Source of the DNA: Cunninghamella blakesleeana
Lineage: Eukaryota; Mucoromycota; Mucoromycetes; Mucorales; Cunninghamellaceae
NCBI GenBank assembly: GCA_017871115.1
Contig: JAFCIZ010000006.1
Location: forward strand, 1,054,001 to 1,118,000
DNA: 64,000 nt
Reading direction: 5' to 3'
In this document: positions 35,517-49,233 of the stretch, one piece after another
Layout of the letters: each line of letters opens with the position of its first letter
Numbering within the stretch: the first letter of the stretch is position 1
The notes under the pieces: generated by a model
Seen by the model: only the letters and a program-made list of their open reading frames with translations
Databases searched by the model: none
What the model was told of the DNA's origin: nothing
Translations under genes and position numbers: made by a program

Positions 35517-35921
35517 ATGGATACAGTACTTCAATATAGTGATGAATATTTTTTCAATTCCTTTTATGATAAAGTGATGCCTAATGGGTTATTAGTGAAT
35601 GGAACTGTCGCCCAAGATTTATATATTGGTGCTTGGACAACTGATAACGTTTATCGTCAATTTTTAAGTATATTTGTTCTTGTCACTTTTGGTGGTTGGT
35701 TCTTTTATTTGGCCACTGCTTGCTTTTCGTACTGTTTTATCTTTGATAAAGAGATGATGAACCATCCCAAGTTCTTGAAGAACCAAATCCGTTTAGAACT
35801 TGAATGTGCTCTTAGTGCTATTCCTGGTTTTTCAAGTAAGTATTAAAAGTAATAATAATAATAATAATAATAAAATGATATACATGAGAAAAGGAATAAA
35901 GAAAAGAAAGCAATATTTATA

Positions 35922-35952
<31 letters not shown>

Positions 35953-36934
35953 CTTTTTTAGTTCTTACTGTACCTTGGTTCGTTGGTGAAGTCAATGGTT
36001 ATTCAACACTTTATGAAGGCATTCCACAAACTCCTTTTGAATGGTTTTATTTAATTGCTTCTGTTCCTGTCTTTTTATTCTGTACTGATATGGGTATTTA
36101 CTGGATTCACCGTTTCTTACATCATCCCCTTTTATACAAGCCTCTCCACAAGGTAATAACGACATATATACATATCTATAGAATAAAATTAAAAATAAAA
36201 ACAAAGAGTATTTTATTTCAGTGTATCATTCAACTAACTTGTTTTTTATTTTTATTTTGTATTCTACTTGTATAGCTTCATCACAAATGGATTGGTAAAC
36301 AACATAATTATACATATTATATATATATAAATATATATTACACAAAATTAAAAAAAATACAAAAAAAAGCAATTCTTTATATATTTATCAATTTTTTCTT
36401 TCTTTATATATTTATTATTTAAAATAGTTCCTACACCATTTGCTTCTCATGCTTTCCATCCTTTAGATGGTTATTTCCAATCTTTACCTTATCATTTATA
36501 TGCTTATTTAGTCCCTATGCATAAATGGTTATACATCTTTATGTTTGTATTTGTTAATGTTTGGACAGTTTTAATTCATGATGGTAATACTATTTTTCCG
36601 ACCAATAATATATCTTTATTTTATTATTATTACTGTAGTACTAATTATTATTATTTGTTTTATTTTATTTTTTATAGGCAACTTTTTCTCTCATTCTGAT
36701 TTCATTAATACTACTGCTCATCATACTGTTCATCATTTATATTTCAATTATAACTATGGACAATACTTTACTTTCTGGGATAAACTTGGTGGATCTCACC
36801 GCCAACCTACAGCTGAACAATATGATGCTACTTTACGTAATAATAAATCAGTATGGGCTCAACAATCCAAGGAAGCTGATTCCATTGAAAAAGAAGGCGA
36901 AATTAAAGCTAAAGGTTTAAGATTTTCAAATTAG
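35517..36934 (+). CDS. ERG3: C-5 sterol desaturase
   Basis: Five exons: 35517-35835, 35962-36152, 36276-36294, 36428-36583, 36678-36934; 942 nt, 313 residues. A membrane-bound di-iron fatty acid hydroxylase superfamily enzyme with several hydrophobic spans and three histidine boxes: HRFLH (about 155-159), HKLHH (about 169-173, formed across the exon 2/exon 3 junction) and HTVHH in exon 5. Erg3 introduces the C-5 double bond into episterol in the late ergosterol pathway at the ER. Exon 3 is a 19-nt microexon that carries part of the second box, so it cannot be skipped without loss of activity. The closing [17 protein letters not shown] is typical of the family. Confidence 0.92.
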
Positions 36935-37556
36935 ATTATTTTACTTATTTATTTATATAATGATTATTATACTTGTAATATCTTTTTTTTTTTTCTACTA
37001 TTTACTATTCTATTAATTTAATTTAATTTGTTATATACTTTTTTTTTTTGTTTTGGTTTGCATACTTTTTATTATACATACATTATTAAATTAATGATTA
37101 TTTATTTTATTTAAAACTCTTTAGTTATTGGGAATAACGTTTTTTATTTCTCCCTACTCTTTAATCTGATTATTTTCATCTTTTTTTTTTTTCACCTTCT
37201 CTCTCACTATCTCTTTTTATTTATAAATAAACTTTTTTAAAAAAAATCCCCTTAAAAAAAGAATGATTAAATATGGTTTATCAATTTGACTTGCTTTATC
37301 AGATCTGAATGGATGACTCGTTTTTTTCTATTTCCGGTGCCCGCCATTTAAATCAGATAAATTTTTTAGTTCTATTTTATTTTATTTTATTTTTATTTTT
37401 TGTCGCTCCTTTGATAACCTTTTTTTCTCTCTCTTTCTTATTATTATTATTATTATCATTTATATATATATTTGTTTATCTTTTTCTCACATTTACTATC
37501 GTTTATTTTATTTTTTGTTTTTGCTTAATATATATATACATATATAAATCAACATT
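36935..37556. other. Intergenic between ERG3 and MMS19
   Basis: Strongly T-rich on the plus strand; T6-A8 tract at 37233-37246. The 91-codon frame at 37309-37584 is a T-run artefact. No gene supported. Confidence 0.6.
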
Positions 37557-40500
37557 ATGGAAGAAGAAAATAAATCGACTTTAGAAAAATGGTTAACCTC
37601 TTCAGAATCACAAGTACCACCTTCCTTACTTGCTTCTGTCCTTTTGGGTAAATAATAAATAACAATAATATCAATAAAATCTTTCCAAAAAATGATGTGA
37701 AAACGAAATAATAAAAATAGGAACCAACGCACTTTTATATTAAAATAATAAACTAACTCTGACTATATATCTTTCGTGTTTATACACATATATAATAGAT
37801 GTTACCAAGTCAATCAATGGGTTTTCTGATTTACTTCATTTATTTGATCAGCAATGGAATAGCATTCATACAGCAAACCAAGTGAAATGTAAAACAATGG
37901 GATTTATATATTGAAATACATATACATATTTATACATAAACATTATACCAACTAGCACAATAAATCATTATGGAAAGAAAAGATAACCTAATAAACCATC
38001 TCTTTTTTATCGTTATTATCGTAGGTATTGACTTGCTTGCTCAAGCAATAACACCGAGTCTTTCATCTATATCTTCTAATAATGGTACTATTATATACAT
38101 ACATACATTCATATATATATATATATATATCGAAACAATCAACCAAATAGTAATATATTTTTATTCTTTTTTCTTTTTTATATACTCTCAATAGTTAAAG
38201 ATATAATTCAATTTATTAAAACAAAAATGGAAAACTCATCAGTTGTTCCTCGATCTATGGATATTCTATTACAATTAATTGATCATGACTTATGTGAATT
38301 GGACCAATGTATAAATATATGTAATATGTAAGGCACTTTTTATTATTATTAACATTATTATTACAATGTCAATACAGTTTCATATATATATATATATATT
38401 TATTTATTTATTAATTAATTGATCAATTAAATCTCCTTTTCTTCTTCTTCTTCTTCCCTCTTACTTTTAGGTTATTTCAAAATATACCAAATAAAAAATG
38501 GTCTCAATCTACTCGATACAAGGTACTTACAATTCTTGGTCATATACTTCAAAAAAATGTGAAAGGTAAAAATAAAAAAAAATAAAAACATGGTTTAAAT
38601 AAATGGTAACGATATATATATATGCGTGTGTGTGTTAATTATTTATCTCTATTTTTTATATATATTATTATTATCATCATCTTATTATTGTTCCTTATAT
38701 AGATATCAATCGATCATCATTAAATTTCATTGAGGGATTTATATCAGTAATGGATGGTGAAAAAGATCCTAGAAACTTATTAGTATCATTTGATCTTATA
38801 AAATACATGATTGATAAATTAGATATATCTCGAAATGTTGAAGTAAGTTATTAAGTATATATATGAATGAATGGTATCGTTTTATTAACTTTTTTTATTA
38901 TTCTTTCCTTTATTTATTTTAGGATCTATTTGATATACTATTTTGTTATTTCCCAATAAGTTTTACGCCACCTCCAAACGATCCATTAGCTATTACTTCA
39001 GATGAATTAAAGCTCAGACTTAGGTACCCGAAATTATAAAACAATAATATTTTTAAAAACTTTATTTGAATTCCCAAATTTTAATTTATTTATATTATTT
39101 ATTTATTTATTTATTTTCAGATGCTGTTTAGCTTCCTCACCATATTTTGCCTATTTCGCTACACCTTTATTAACTGAAAAATTAAATACATGTTCTGGAA
39201 GTGCAAAGGTATTGAAAAAAAAATCATATGAATGTTTTTATAAAATTTTAAAATTGATACTAAGATGACTCATTAATTAAACTTTTTTTTTATTTATTTC
39301 ATATATAAATATATATATTTATATACATATATAGAAAGACACTATGGACACAATACGTATGTGTGCACCTACATATGGGGCTCATGTTTTACTTTTACAT
39401 GCCAAAGAATTATTCGAAGGTTTAGTAAAAGAAGTTTATGAAGGAAATGATCTAGTTATGGAATCAGTTGCTTTAGAAACCATTCATCAAATTGTTGCTA
39501 CCTTAGCCACAGGAATTAGTATTGTTAATATTCGTGATCCAGTAGAAAAGGCCATTGAAGCGTTGTTACACCAAGCTGTTGAAAATCTTAAGCAACCAGA
39601 ACTTAAACATGCCAAATCAGCATCCATGATTTTAAGAGCCGCTGCTTCTGCTTCAGGTACGAAAATAATAAAGAAATTTCTTTTTTAAAAAAAAAAACTA
39701 ATGATATATATAATTATATTATATAGATCCAGCATGTACTTTGGTAGTAAACGCAGTCATACCTTTAATATATCAAGAATATAATATCAATGATTCAATC
39801 AGTAGACAAAAATCAATATTAGGGATCTTGATTGATATTTTAGAAGCAAGCAATTCTCTTTATGGTTCAATCGATAGCACTGGAAAAGGTAGATATATGA
39901 ACATATGCAAATGTTGATATGCTAAATTTATATATTAATAATAGCAATAATAATAATACTCTTAATACTCTTTCCCTCTTTTTTTTTTTTCATTTGTTTT
40001 TTGTTTTACTAGATAGAGATCTCCAAACACCTTTAACAATCTATAAACAGCAAATCTTACAAATTTTTGTCAACTCACTAATACAAGAAGATCCATTAGA
40101 TAAACAATTACGTTATCAGAGCTTATTGGGCATAAGACTAATGGTTATCATGAAACGATTTTTATCTATAGAAGAAGTAAGTGAAAAGATTAAAATTATA
40201 TAATAATAAAAAGCAATAATATATATTTATTCATAATATTTTTTATTTTTTATTATTTTATGCTGTCGTATTATTAGATTAATATTACAGTTGCACAACT
40301 TACAAGGTTTACATTAGATGATGATAAAGATGTCAGGTAAATATACACATAATCAATATCACAGTGATCAAAATAATAATAAAAACAAATATTCCATAAT
40401 TCACATTTATTTGTTTGCTTTTTCTACGTACAAATTTATAAACTACTTGATAGAAATCTGGTATTATCTACTTTAGCCATTGTATCTAAACAAACACCTG

Positions 40501-41037
40501 ATGCTCTTATACAACATACATTACCTTACTTTATGAAGAAATTGGAATCACGATCTAAAGATTATTACGACATACTATCATCTATCAAAATACTAACCAT
40601 TTCACCTGTATTATTTTGTGCTATTATTCAACCCTTAACTGTAGAATTAGATACCATTTGTAAATTACCTGGTAAATATCAATGATAACAATTTTTTTTA
40701 GATATATAATTATTTAATAATATAAACCTTGTAGTTTATGACCATTGTTATTGATATCTTTATTACTATTATCATTACTACTACTTAGGCGATAATTTTG
40801 TAGAATACTCTTATGCGCTAGCTGATTGTCTTCACCATATATTGTCAACTATAGAAATTACTTCAGATATTCTTACTATTGGACAAACATCGCTACTTCC
40901 TACTATTATAAATGAATCTGTTAAATCAACCATCAAAGCCCCTCATTGTTGGAAAATGACTTCTCCTTTATTAAATAGACTTGGGTTAATTGCTGCAATC
41001 ATAGTTCGAAGTTCAAGTTCAAAGTAAAAAATAAAAA

Positions 41038-41068
<31 letters not shown>

Positions 41069-41913
41069 AATTAGGTTTTAAGATTTGTTTATTACGTATT
41101 TGTTCAAGTATAACTTTTAACCACTGATTTTATATTCTTATTTATATATATAGTGTACAATCAACAATAATTTTAAATGCATTCAAGTTATTTATTGATG
41201 GAGATATAAAAACAATAAATTTAACTACAACAACTACCAATATAAGTTATCAATTATTTGGATCATGCATGGTAAAATAATAAAATGACTATAAAAATAA
41301 ATAGTAATATATATATTAACCTTTATTATTATTATTTATATATCGCTGTTAGCCTCAATCTAATGTAAGTGAAGGTGATGGTGATGAGTGCGAAAGAGAC
41401 ATGACTATATTCTTCCCTGCTATCATTGGTAATTGTCGAAGAGATGTAAGTCAATAAATATTTTATGCTATATGATATATGCATATAGATATTTACATAC
41501 ACGTTTATTTACTTTTTATTTATTTTGGACATTAGGTAAAATTACCAGTAACAGATAAAAAATCATTTTTAAAACAACTTGTACAAACTGCCATTGAAAT
41601 TAATTGTGATACAAGGCGAATGTCAATGCTACAAACTGCAGCTTCTATTATAAATAAATGGCTAGATGGTAATACATATACATTTTTTAAATGTATATAT
41701 ATCAACAAAAAAGTGCAATGAAAAACTATACATATATTTATGACGAAGCCAACTAACTGTTATGATAATAATAAATATCCATATGTTTTTATATAATTGT
41801 AGATGATACTATTCATTTCTTAAAAAAATATATTCAAGAATATATTGAACCAACATTATATACGGAGTCGTCTATTGAAATACAGAAGAGTGCATTATTT
41901 GCATTAATATGGG

Positions 41914-41954
<41 letters not shown>

Positions 41955-42454
41955 ATATATAAATATATATAAATTTGGCTCCTTATTGTTATTATCCTTT
42001 ATTTTTAAAAAAATAAAAATAGATTGTAAAAGGGTTAGTGGTTCGAGGCCATCAGCTTGGTCTAGAATTTTTAGATATTATTATCAAACTCTGTCATGAT
42101 GAAAAACTAGGCCCAGATGCGGCTGAAGGCTTCGCTATACTTTTACATCAAGATGATTTAATATTGAATAAGCATTCGCATGCAATTATATCAGTAAGTA
42201 TATCGACAATAATATATATATATATATATATATATTATCTTTGCTAACTCATCCATCGTCTCTTTCACTATTTATTATCACTCTATAGTTTTTATACCGT
42301 CAAAGAATATTTCACCATTGTATTCCACAACTAATTAAATATCAAGATATCAATTGTTTGATTGCGATATCGCATATTTTAGTTCACACACCAAGTCAAG
42401 TACCAGCATCTGAAATATCCAAAGTAAATTTATATATATAGATATATATTTAAT

Positions 42455-42498
<44 letters not shown>

Positions 42499-42958
42499 AG
42501 GGTGATCATAGTAAATTTTACCTTTTTTTTAAAATTTAAATTTAATTTAATTTTTAATTTTATTTTTGTTTTCTATTATTATTTTTGTATTATAGTTAAT
42601 GCCATCAATTATATTATCACTACAGTTAGAATCACAAAGTGAGTTGAAATTATCAATGATCAAAATTGTCAAATCCATCGTACCTTGGTCAACATTTGAA
42701 AGTAATTTTATGAACAAGGAACACTTGGAACCCCTATTATTAGCTTTACTATCCTTAACTAATAAGAATGAAAAACCAACTATCCGATTCCATTCATTAC
42801 AATGTTTATCTCATTTGGCCAATGTCGCTGTCAGTAAAAATAAGGCTTTTATATTACAACCTTATATATCCCATGTTATTAAACAACTTGGTTTAGTTTT
42901 GGATGATAAGAAAAGGTTAATACGTAAAGAAGCTGTGGATTGTAGGGAACAATGGTAA
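37557..42958 (+). CDS. MMS19: MMS19/Met18, CIA targeting complex scaffold
   Basis: Twenty-one exons: 37557-37647, 37799-37888, 38025-38084, 38195-38327, 38471-38565, 38703-38842, 38923-39023, 39121-39208, 39335-39656, 39727-39888, 40013-40176, 40278-40336, 40454-40671, 40789-41023, 41154-41271, 41353-41445, 41536-41668, 41803-41912, 42023-42193, 42289-42423, 42596-42958; 3081 nt, 1026 residues, the normal MMS19 length. The product is all-helical HEAT-repeat type. Family blocks: DRDLQTPLTIYKQQILQIF in the middle and GLVLDDKKRLIRKEAVDCRE at the end. MMS19 delivers Fe-S clusters from the cytosolic assembly machinery to DNA repair and replication enzymes such as XPD and DNA polymerases. The most intron-dense gene in the window. 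The stop follows directly after REQW; a GTAAAA there could be a weak donor, so a slightly longer C-terminus is possible. Confidence 0.88.
41045..41067. repeat. (GA)n microsatellite in MMS19 intron 14
   Basis: About eleven GA units directly after a poly-A run inside the intron. Confidence 0.9.
41918..41952. repeat. Poly-A run in MMS19 intron 18
   Basis: About 35 A in a row, a few bases after the donor of exon 18. Length may be uncertain in an assembly. Confidence 0.9.
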
Positions 42959-43689
42959 AAAAAAAAAAAAATAGATATAGATATATTGAAAAAAAAAAAA
43001 GAAGGGAAAGAAAGGAAAGGGAAAACTCATGTTTATATATATTTTTCTTTCGTTTTATTATTATTATAATCAGGTACATTCTGATTAATGATAAAAAATA
43101 GAAAAATGGAAAAAAGCTATTTATAACTTGCAACTTGTAAATAATTAGAAAACAGCTTTTTTATAATAAAAGAAACCCATGAAATCATTCGTGAAGATAT
43201 CAATGTTTTTTTTTATTCAGATCAATCATCGACATAAATAATGAATTTCCCTCCTTTTTTTTTTTATTATTATTATTATAGTTATTTGCTATCATTATAT
43301 TTCTACATATATCTTGTAATTATATAACTTATTATTGTTTTTATATAAAATATTAACTATTAAAACAGAATTTGGTCATAAAAATCTCTTTTTTATTGCT
43401 TTTATATTATTTTATATTATAATTCTTAATATACAGAATCAGTACTATAGTATTAATAGTAATAATAGGCAATAATAATATAATATAAATATATTAAAAA
43501 AATATATATAGATAAAAGGGATAAAGGGGAAAGAGCGATTAATAAGGAGTGAAAACTTGATATTGTTAGAAAAAAAATACACCTAAAAGAAGTAGATATA
43601 ATGCTAAACATTAAAACTCAATAATTTCAACCTTTTTCTTTCTTTTTCTTTCTTTCTTTCTTTCTTTTTTTTTTTTATCTTTAAAAAAA
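42959..43689. other. Intergenic between MMS19 and secreted orphan
   Basis: A/G runs after the MMS19 stop, then AT-rich sequence; a (TTTC)n stretch at 43636-43666 precedes the next ATG. No gene supported. Confidence 0.6.
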
Positions 43690-44474
43690 ATGTACAATAT
43701 TTCCTTATTATTTACTATTTTATATATTATTCATCAAGTCTATTCAATACCTATTTTAAATGAACCATCATTATCAAAACAAGAAGCAATACAACAGGAA
43801 GTGCAATCCTTTTATGAAAATATAATAGACGAAGTCATATCTTATCACAGCGAGGCTCTTTTATATTCACTATATTATGATGAAGATATTAAAAACAATT
43901 TATTAAAGATAAATAATGATCAACATGGTAAAACCAAAAGTTATATAAAAAAACTCTTTATTCTTCATTCTATTAAAACTCACTTTTATTATTATTTATT
44001 ACAATAGAAAAATGTTTAAACAATATTCCTCATTACATTGGTATGTTGTTGTACGATAAACATTTTGAGACATATAAAAATATAGGCATGTTTATAGAAA
44101 AGGAAATCGTATGGAAAAAGGAAAAGGATCAACGTGAATGGAGTAATGAAATTCAACAAACAGTACTGCATCTTTTTAAACAATACATGAACCCAATGGA
44201 TTTTATTATCAATGTATCCACTTTATTATCTACTTGCAAGAATAATAATAATGATAACAATCTTATTGATAACGATCCATTAGCTTTTATTCGTCAAAGC
44301 GAACTCTCTTCTGGCTTTTCTTATGTTGATAAAATTCATTTATATCCTTTGGAACAAGAAATTATTCAATTCATGAATGATATGTATGATGACTTGAAAG
44401 AAGAAATGAGTTATCGTACAAATGATTCTCTTTATTTAATTTTATCTAGTATAATACAGGATGATTCAATTTAA
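43690..44474 (+). CDS. Secreted helical protein, unrecognised
   Basis: Two exons, 43690-43927 and 44008-44474; 705 nt, 234 residues. It opens with a clear signal peptide (MYNISLLFTILYIIHQVYS, cleavage likely near residue 19) and has no other membrane segment. The mature protein is predicted by eye to be mostly helical, with an acidic start (SKQEAIQQEVQSFYENIID), a Lys/Glu-rich middle (EKEIVWKKEKDQREW) and an N/D run near residue 165. Only two cysteines are seen (KCLNN and STCKN). No family recognised. The intron phase and signals are good, so I consider it a real lineage-specific secreted protein of unknown role. Confidence 0.65.
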
Positions 44475-45573
44475 ATTGAAAATAAAAATAAAATAGATTA
44501 TGTATTTAGAATATAATGAAAAATAGCCATTTTTTTATAATATATGCAAAAAAGGAAACCTTGGGTTTGGTTTAATTTAATGTCAGTTTTTTTTTATGCG
44601 CCAATGAGATGGATGATCACTTTTTGACTGTTAAATAAAAAAAATTTTCGTGTTTTAATTTCTATATAAACTTGACCTCTCTTTTTCTTTTTTCTTTTTT
44701 CCCTTTTTTTTCCCTTTATATTTTTATAATGATACCCTAGTATACACATAATGTAAGTCTTTATTTTTATTTTTGTTTTTTTTAAAAAAAGAAAATGATT
44801 AAAGTATCCCACCTTTTCTGAAATAAAATTCTGAAGACTCGGGTTATCTACATGCATCACCATCTGATTCTTTTATATATTTATAAATATTTATTTAAAC
44901 TATGAATAATATTAATAAGTTTTACTTATGTTTCTTTTTTTTTATTATTTATTTATTAGTTATTTCAAGTTTATCAAATAAAGAAAAAAAAGCATTTTAT
45001 CCTTGCTACTCTTTTTTTTTTGGTAAGTTTTTATTTTTTATTTTTTTATTATGATCTTGATATATTTATATTTATATATAAAATGATGAAAAACAAAAGT
45101 AACAACGCCAGTTCTGCTTCTGATTATTATGAAGAGACTTACTTTTTTTGCATTCAACCTACTGATATTATATATCTTTATATATATGTCATGATCATAT
45201 CAATAATATAATTTTATTTTATATACTTTTATATGCTTCATTTTCTAATTTTTTTATTTTTTATTTTAATAGATAAGCTTTGAATATTTTAATGATAGTT
45301 TAGTTTTTTATTTTTCTCGATTTTTATAAATAAATGATTATTATTATTGCTCTTTACTTTTTTCGTATTGGTTTATTTTAATTGATAAGTATTTTATTTT
45401 TTTAAAAAAAATATATTTTTTTTTTTCAAAATCGTCACACAAAATTTTTTTTAATGGCTTTTTAAAATATATAGATAAAAAAGGGGGATCAATTTTTTTT
45501 TTTTTTTTTTTTTTTTCTTTCTCCAACTTGTAATCATTTATAAATATATAATAAAATAGAATAATAATAAATC
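44475..45573. other. Intergenic; possible small spliced gene at 44902-45211
   Basis: CCAAT at 44601-44605, T8-A7 at 44776-44790 and T7-A8 at 45397-45411. A possible two-exon secreted protein is described in the findings; it is not called here because the exon frames do not join. The rest is AT-rich. Confidence 0.5.
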
Positions 45574-48469
45574 ATGTCCAAACCTTCATCGTCATCCAAT
45601 AGACAAGGTTTTCATTCACCTGGCTTATCACCTACTAGAAATTCAATTAGATCAGATTCAGGAAAAACAAAAATACAAGTAAAGCCTATTTTAAAAAGTC
45701 AACAATCGTTATTAGATAGTTTCCATAGAGCACGTCAAATTAATTATAACAGCAACAATGATCATAATAATCCATCCAAACCTTTAAATAAAGCAGGGCC
45801 TTATAATTTTAGTCCTTTAAAAACAGGTCCTGAATCACCTACCAGTTTTATATCTAGTTTTAAATATAAAAAAGATCCTCCCGCTCTTGCTCGTTTCAAT
45901 CAACCTGCCCTTCTTCATTCAACTTCAAATACTATTTTAAAAGATATTGATAATGATATTGATATGGAAACTAATAATAATAATAGTCAACAAAAAGTAG
46001 ATCAAAATGATAATGATGACGATGACGATGATGATGATGAAGAAATTATACCAAAAATAAAACGTCGAAGAATGAGACATCAACATTTAGATAGTGATGA
46101 TGATGGTGATCATGATAGTAATACAATAGCAACTAAAAGCATTAATAAGGTTGCATCTACTCGACGATATAAAATAAAATTATCTGATGATGAAGATGAA
46201 GATGATCAAAGAATGCAGTCATCATCACAACAACAACAACAGCAGCAAAAAGAACAGGATTATAATAAAGAGGATGATGATGGTGATGAAACAGTAGATG
46301 AAGAAGAAGATGATGAACAAGACATAGAAACTTATCTTGACAAATCAAGAAAACAAACCAAACAAATGGATTTACTATCAGATACACAAAAAGTAGAATT
46401 TTTATCACAAAAATATAAACACATTAAAAAAGAAACTATCCGACAAATTCTTGTACAACAATGTAATCGAAAAATTATGGAAGCCATTAAAGTATTGGAC
46501 ACATTACCAAAAAATCAATCATCTTTAACGGATATGGATAAATGGAAAGCTGGCACTAATAGTAGTAGTAGAAATAAAAAAAGACGCGTTAATCATGACT
46601 CAGATGAAGATTCAGAGGATGAACAAATTAGTGATGAAGCTAGAATTGCAGAAGAACTAAAACGGTCAAGACAATTAGATAAAGCCTTAGCATTTTATAA
46701 CCAAGCTTCAACCCAAGACATTATGGATACATGCGGCTGTAAATTAATCATGGCGGAAAAGCTAATCTCTTTACGACCCTTTCTTAATATTGATGACTTA
46801 TCCGACAAGTTAAAAGAAACGCGTGGTCTAAGCATTAAATTCATTGATGCCTATATTGAAATGATGGATGGGTACGATATTGTGGACCAAATGATTGAAA
46901 ATATTGAATCGGTGGGTTATTCTTTACAACGGATTATTAATGTTTGGGGGAAATTAAATACTTTATCGTCATCATCACAGCAACAATCTTCACCTATGGA
47001 CCTTGATCAAGATGGCGATGGTGGTGGCGGTGATGATGATGATGATGATGAAGCTGGGATTCATCTTACACAAACAGCAAACTATCTTCCTAATCATCAA
47101 CAATTAAATATAAGTAATGCATTATATAAAGAAGCCATGGATGGATTTTTAACCCAACAACCTGCTATTGTAAATCCTGAATTTAAATTAAATTCTTATC
47201 AAATCCTTGGTGTGAATTGGATGTTACTCTTGTATCGTAAAAATATCTCTGGAATTTTAGCAGATGAAATGGGTTTAGGAAAAACAGCTCAGGTGATTAG
47301 TTTTTTAGGTAGATTATATGAATTAGGTGAAAAAGGTCCTCATTTAATTATTGTTCCATCATCTACTATTGATAATTGGCTTAGGGAATTTGAACGGTTT
47401 TGTCCTACTTTAAATGTTGTATGCTATTATGGCTCTATGGCAGAAAGAGAAGAGTTACGTGAAGAAATTATGGAGGAAGTAGAAGATATTCAAGCCATTG
47501 TGACAACATATAATATTGCTGGTGGTAGAATGGAAGATAAGAAATTTTTAAAACGACTAAAATGCAAGTCAATGATTTTGGATGAAGGTCATATGGTAAA
47601 GAATTGCTTAAGTGCAAGGTACAACAACTTGATGTCCATTCGCACTCCTTTTAGATTACTTTTAACCGGTACTCCTTTACAAAATAATCTCCAAGAATTA
47701 ATTTCTTTACTGACTTTTATTCTACCTAAAATGTTTGCCGGTTGTGAAGATGATATTCGTAAAATATTTAAATTAAAATCTTATGGAAATTCTTCTTCTT
47801 CTTCTACTTCATCCTCCTCACCAACTCCACCTTTGTCTTCATCTTCATCTGAGATATCCACTTCTGCGCCAACTACACCAACTACTACAGATACCACCAT
47901 GGATTCAATGACAACAACAGATTTAAATAGAAATGTAGCACAAATTTTATCAAGAAAACGAATCCAACGAGCTAAAAAAATGATGACTCCTTTTGTCCTT
48001 CGAAGAAAAAAAGCTCAAGTATTATCTCATTTACCAAAAAAGACACATTATATAGAACAATGTCCCATGACAGCAAATCAACAACAATTGTATCATACCA
48101 TTATTAATGATTCAAAATCAAAATATAAAGATATATTAGAGCAAGACGAAGATAACAGTAATATGAAAGAAGTAATAGGAAATAAAACAAAAAAGAGTTC
48201 AATGGTTGAACGATTCACCAATGTAATCATGCATTTAAGAAAAGCAGCGGATCATCCTTTGTTATTTAGAAATATTTATACTGATGATAAAATTAAAGTT
48301 ATGGCAAAAGAAATCATGAAAGAAGAAAAATATTGGGATGCAAATGAATCTTATATTTATGAAGATATGTCTGTCATGACTGATTTTGAATTAATGCGAT
48401 TATGTAGAGACCATAGGGTAAAAAATAAAATAAAGTAAATAATATATATGTGTATATTTATATTAATAA

Positions 48470-48517
<48 letters not shown>

Positions 48518-49233
48518 TAATAATAGTCAATTCGTAGTTTTATGTTGGATAATGAAGAATGGATGGAAGCTGGCAAAGTTCAACGGTTGAAACAAATATT
48601 ACCAACCATTAAACAACAAGGCAATAAAATTTTATTATTCTCTCAATTCACCAGTATGTTGGATATTTTAGAATATGTAATGAAAACACTTGGCTTTACT
48701 TTTCTTCGATTAGACGGTACTACAAAAGTGGGTGAACGTCAAATCCTTATTGATCAATTTAATCAAGATGAATCTATAGATATCTTTTTATTAAGTACAA
48801 AAGCTGGTGGATTTGGTATTAATTTAACTTCTGCAAAGTAAGTATATACATATAAATATATGAAGAAAGATATAAAAGGATGATGAAAATATTATAATAA
48901 TAAGCAATATTTTTATCCAAAAGCTCATTTTATTCAATCCTTTCTTTATATATATTTCTATATCATAGTGTGGTGATTATGTATGACATGGATTTCAACC
49001 CACAAAATGATCGCCAAGCGGAAGATCGATCTCACCGTGTTGGACAAAAAAAGGATGTCCATGTGTATAAATTAATATCTGAAAATACAATTGAAAATCA
49101 AATTTTAGCCATGGCAGATATTCGATTAAAATTAGATCAATCCATATCGGGTGAAGAAGATGGGGATAATGAAAGCACTTTGGATACTCAAAAGGTGAAA
49201 GGGTTATTAAAATCGGTTTTACTTTCTTCATAA
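45574..49233 (+). CDS. FUN30: FUN30/SMARCAD1-type SNF2 chromatin remodeler
   Basis: Three exons: 45574-48417, 48527-48837, 48969-49233; 3420 nt, 1139 residues. The N-terminal 260 residues are disordered with acidic D/E blocks. A CUE-like ubiquitin-binding helix set lies at about 266-312 (VEFLSQKYKHIKKETIRQIL). SNF2 helicase: LNSYQILGVNWML at about 540, motif I DEMGLGKT, motif II DEGHMVKN (DEGH is the Fun30 form) near 669, motif III LLTGTPLQNN. Exon 2 carries DNEEWMEAGKV and LRLDGTT; exon 3 carries motif VI QAEDRSHRVGQ. Fun30 moves and edits nucleosomes in heterochromatin silencing and in DNA end resection. A Ser/Thr-rich insert of about 50 residues sits inside the helicase core. The intron before exon 2 has a 34-T run. 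Confidence 0.93.
48472..48517. repeat. T34-A12 tract in FUN30 intron 1
   Basis: A T-run of about 34 followed immediately by about 12 A, ending 10 bases before the AG acceptor. It is the longest of the T-run/A-run junctions in the window. Confidence 0.9.
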
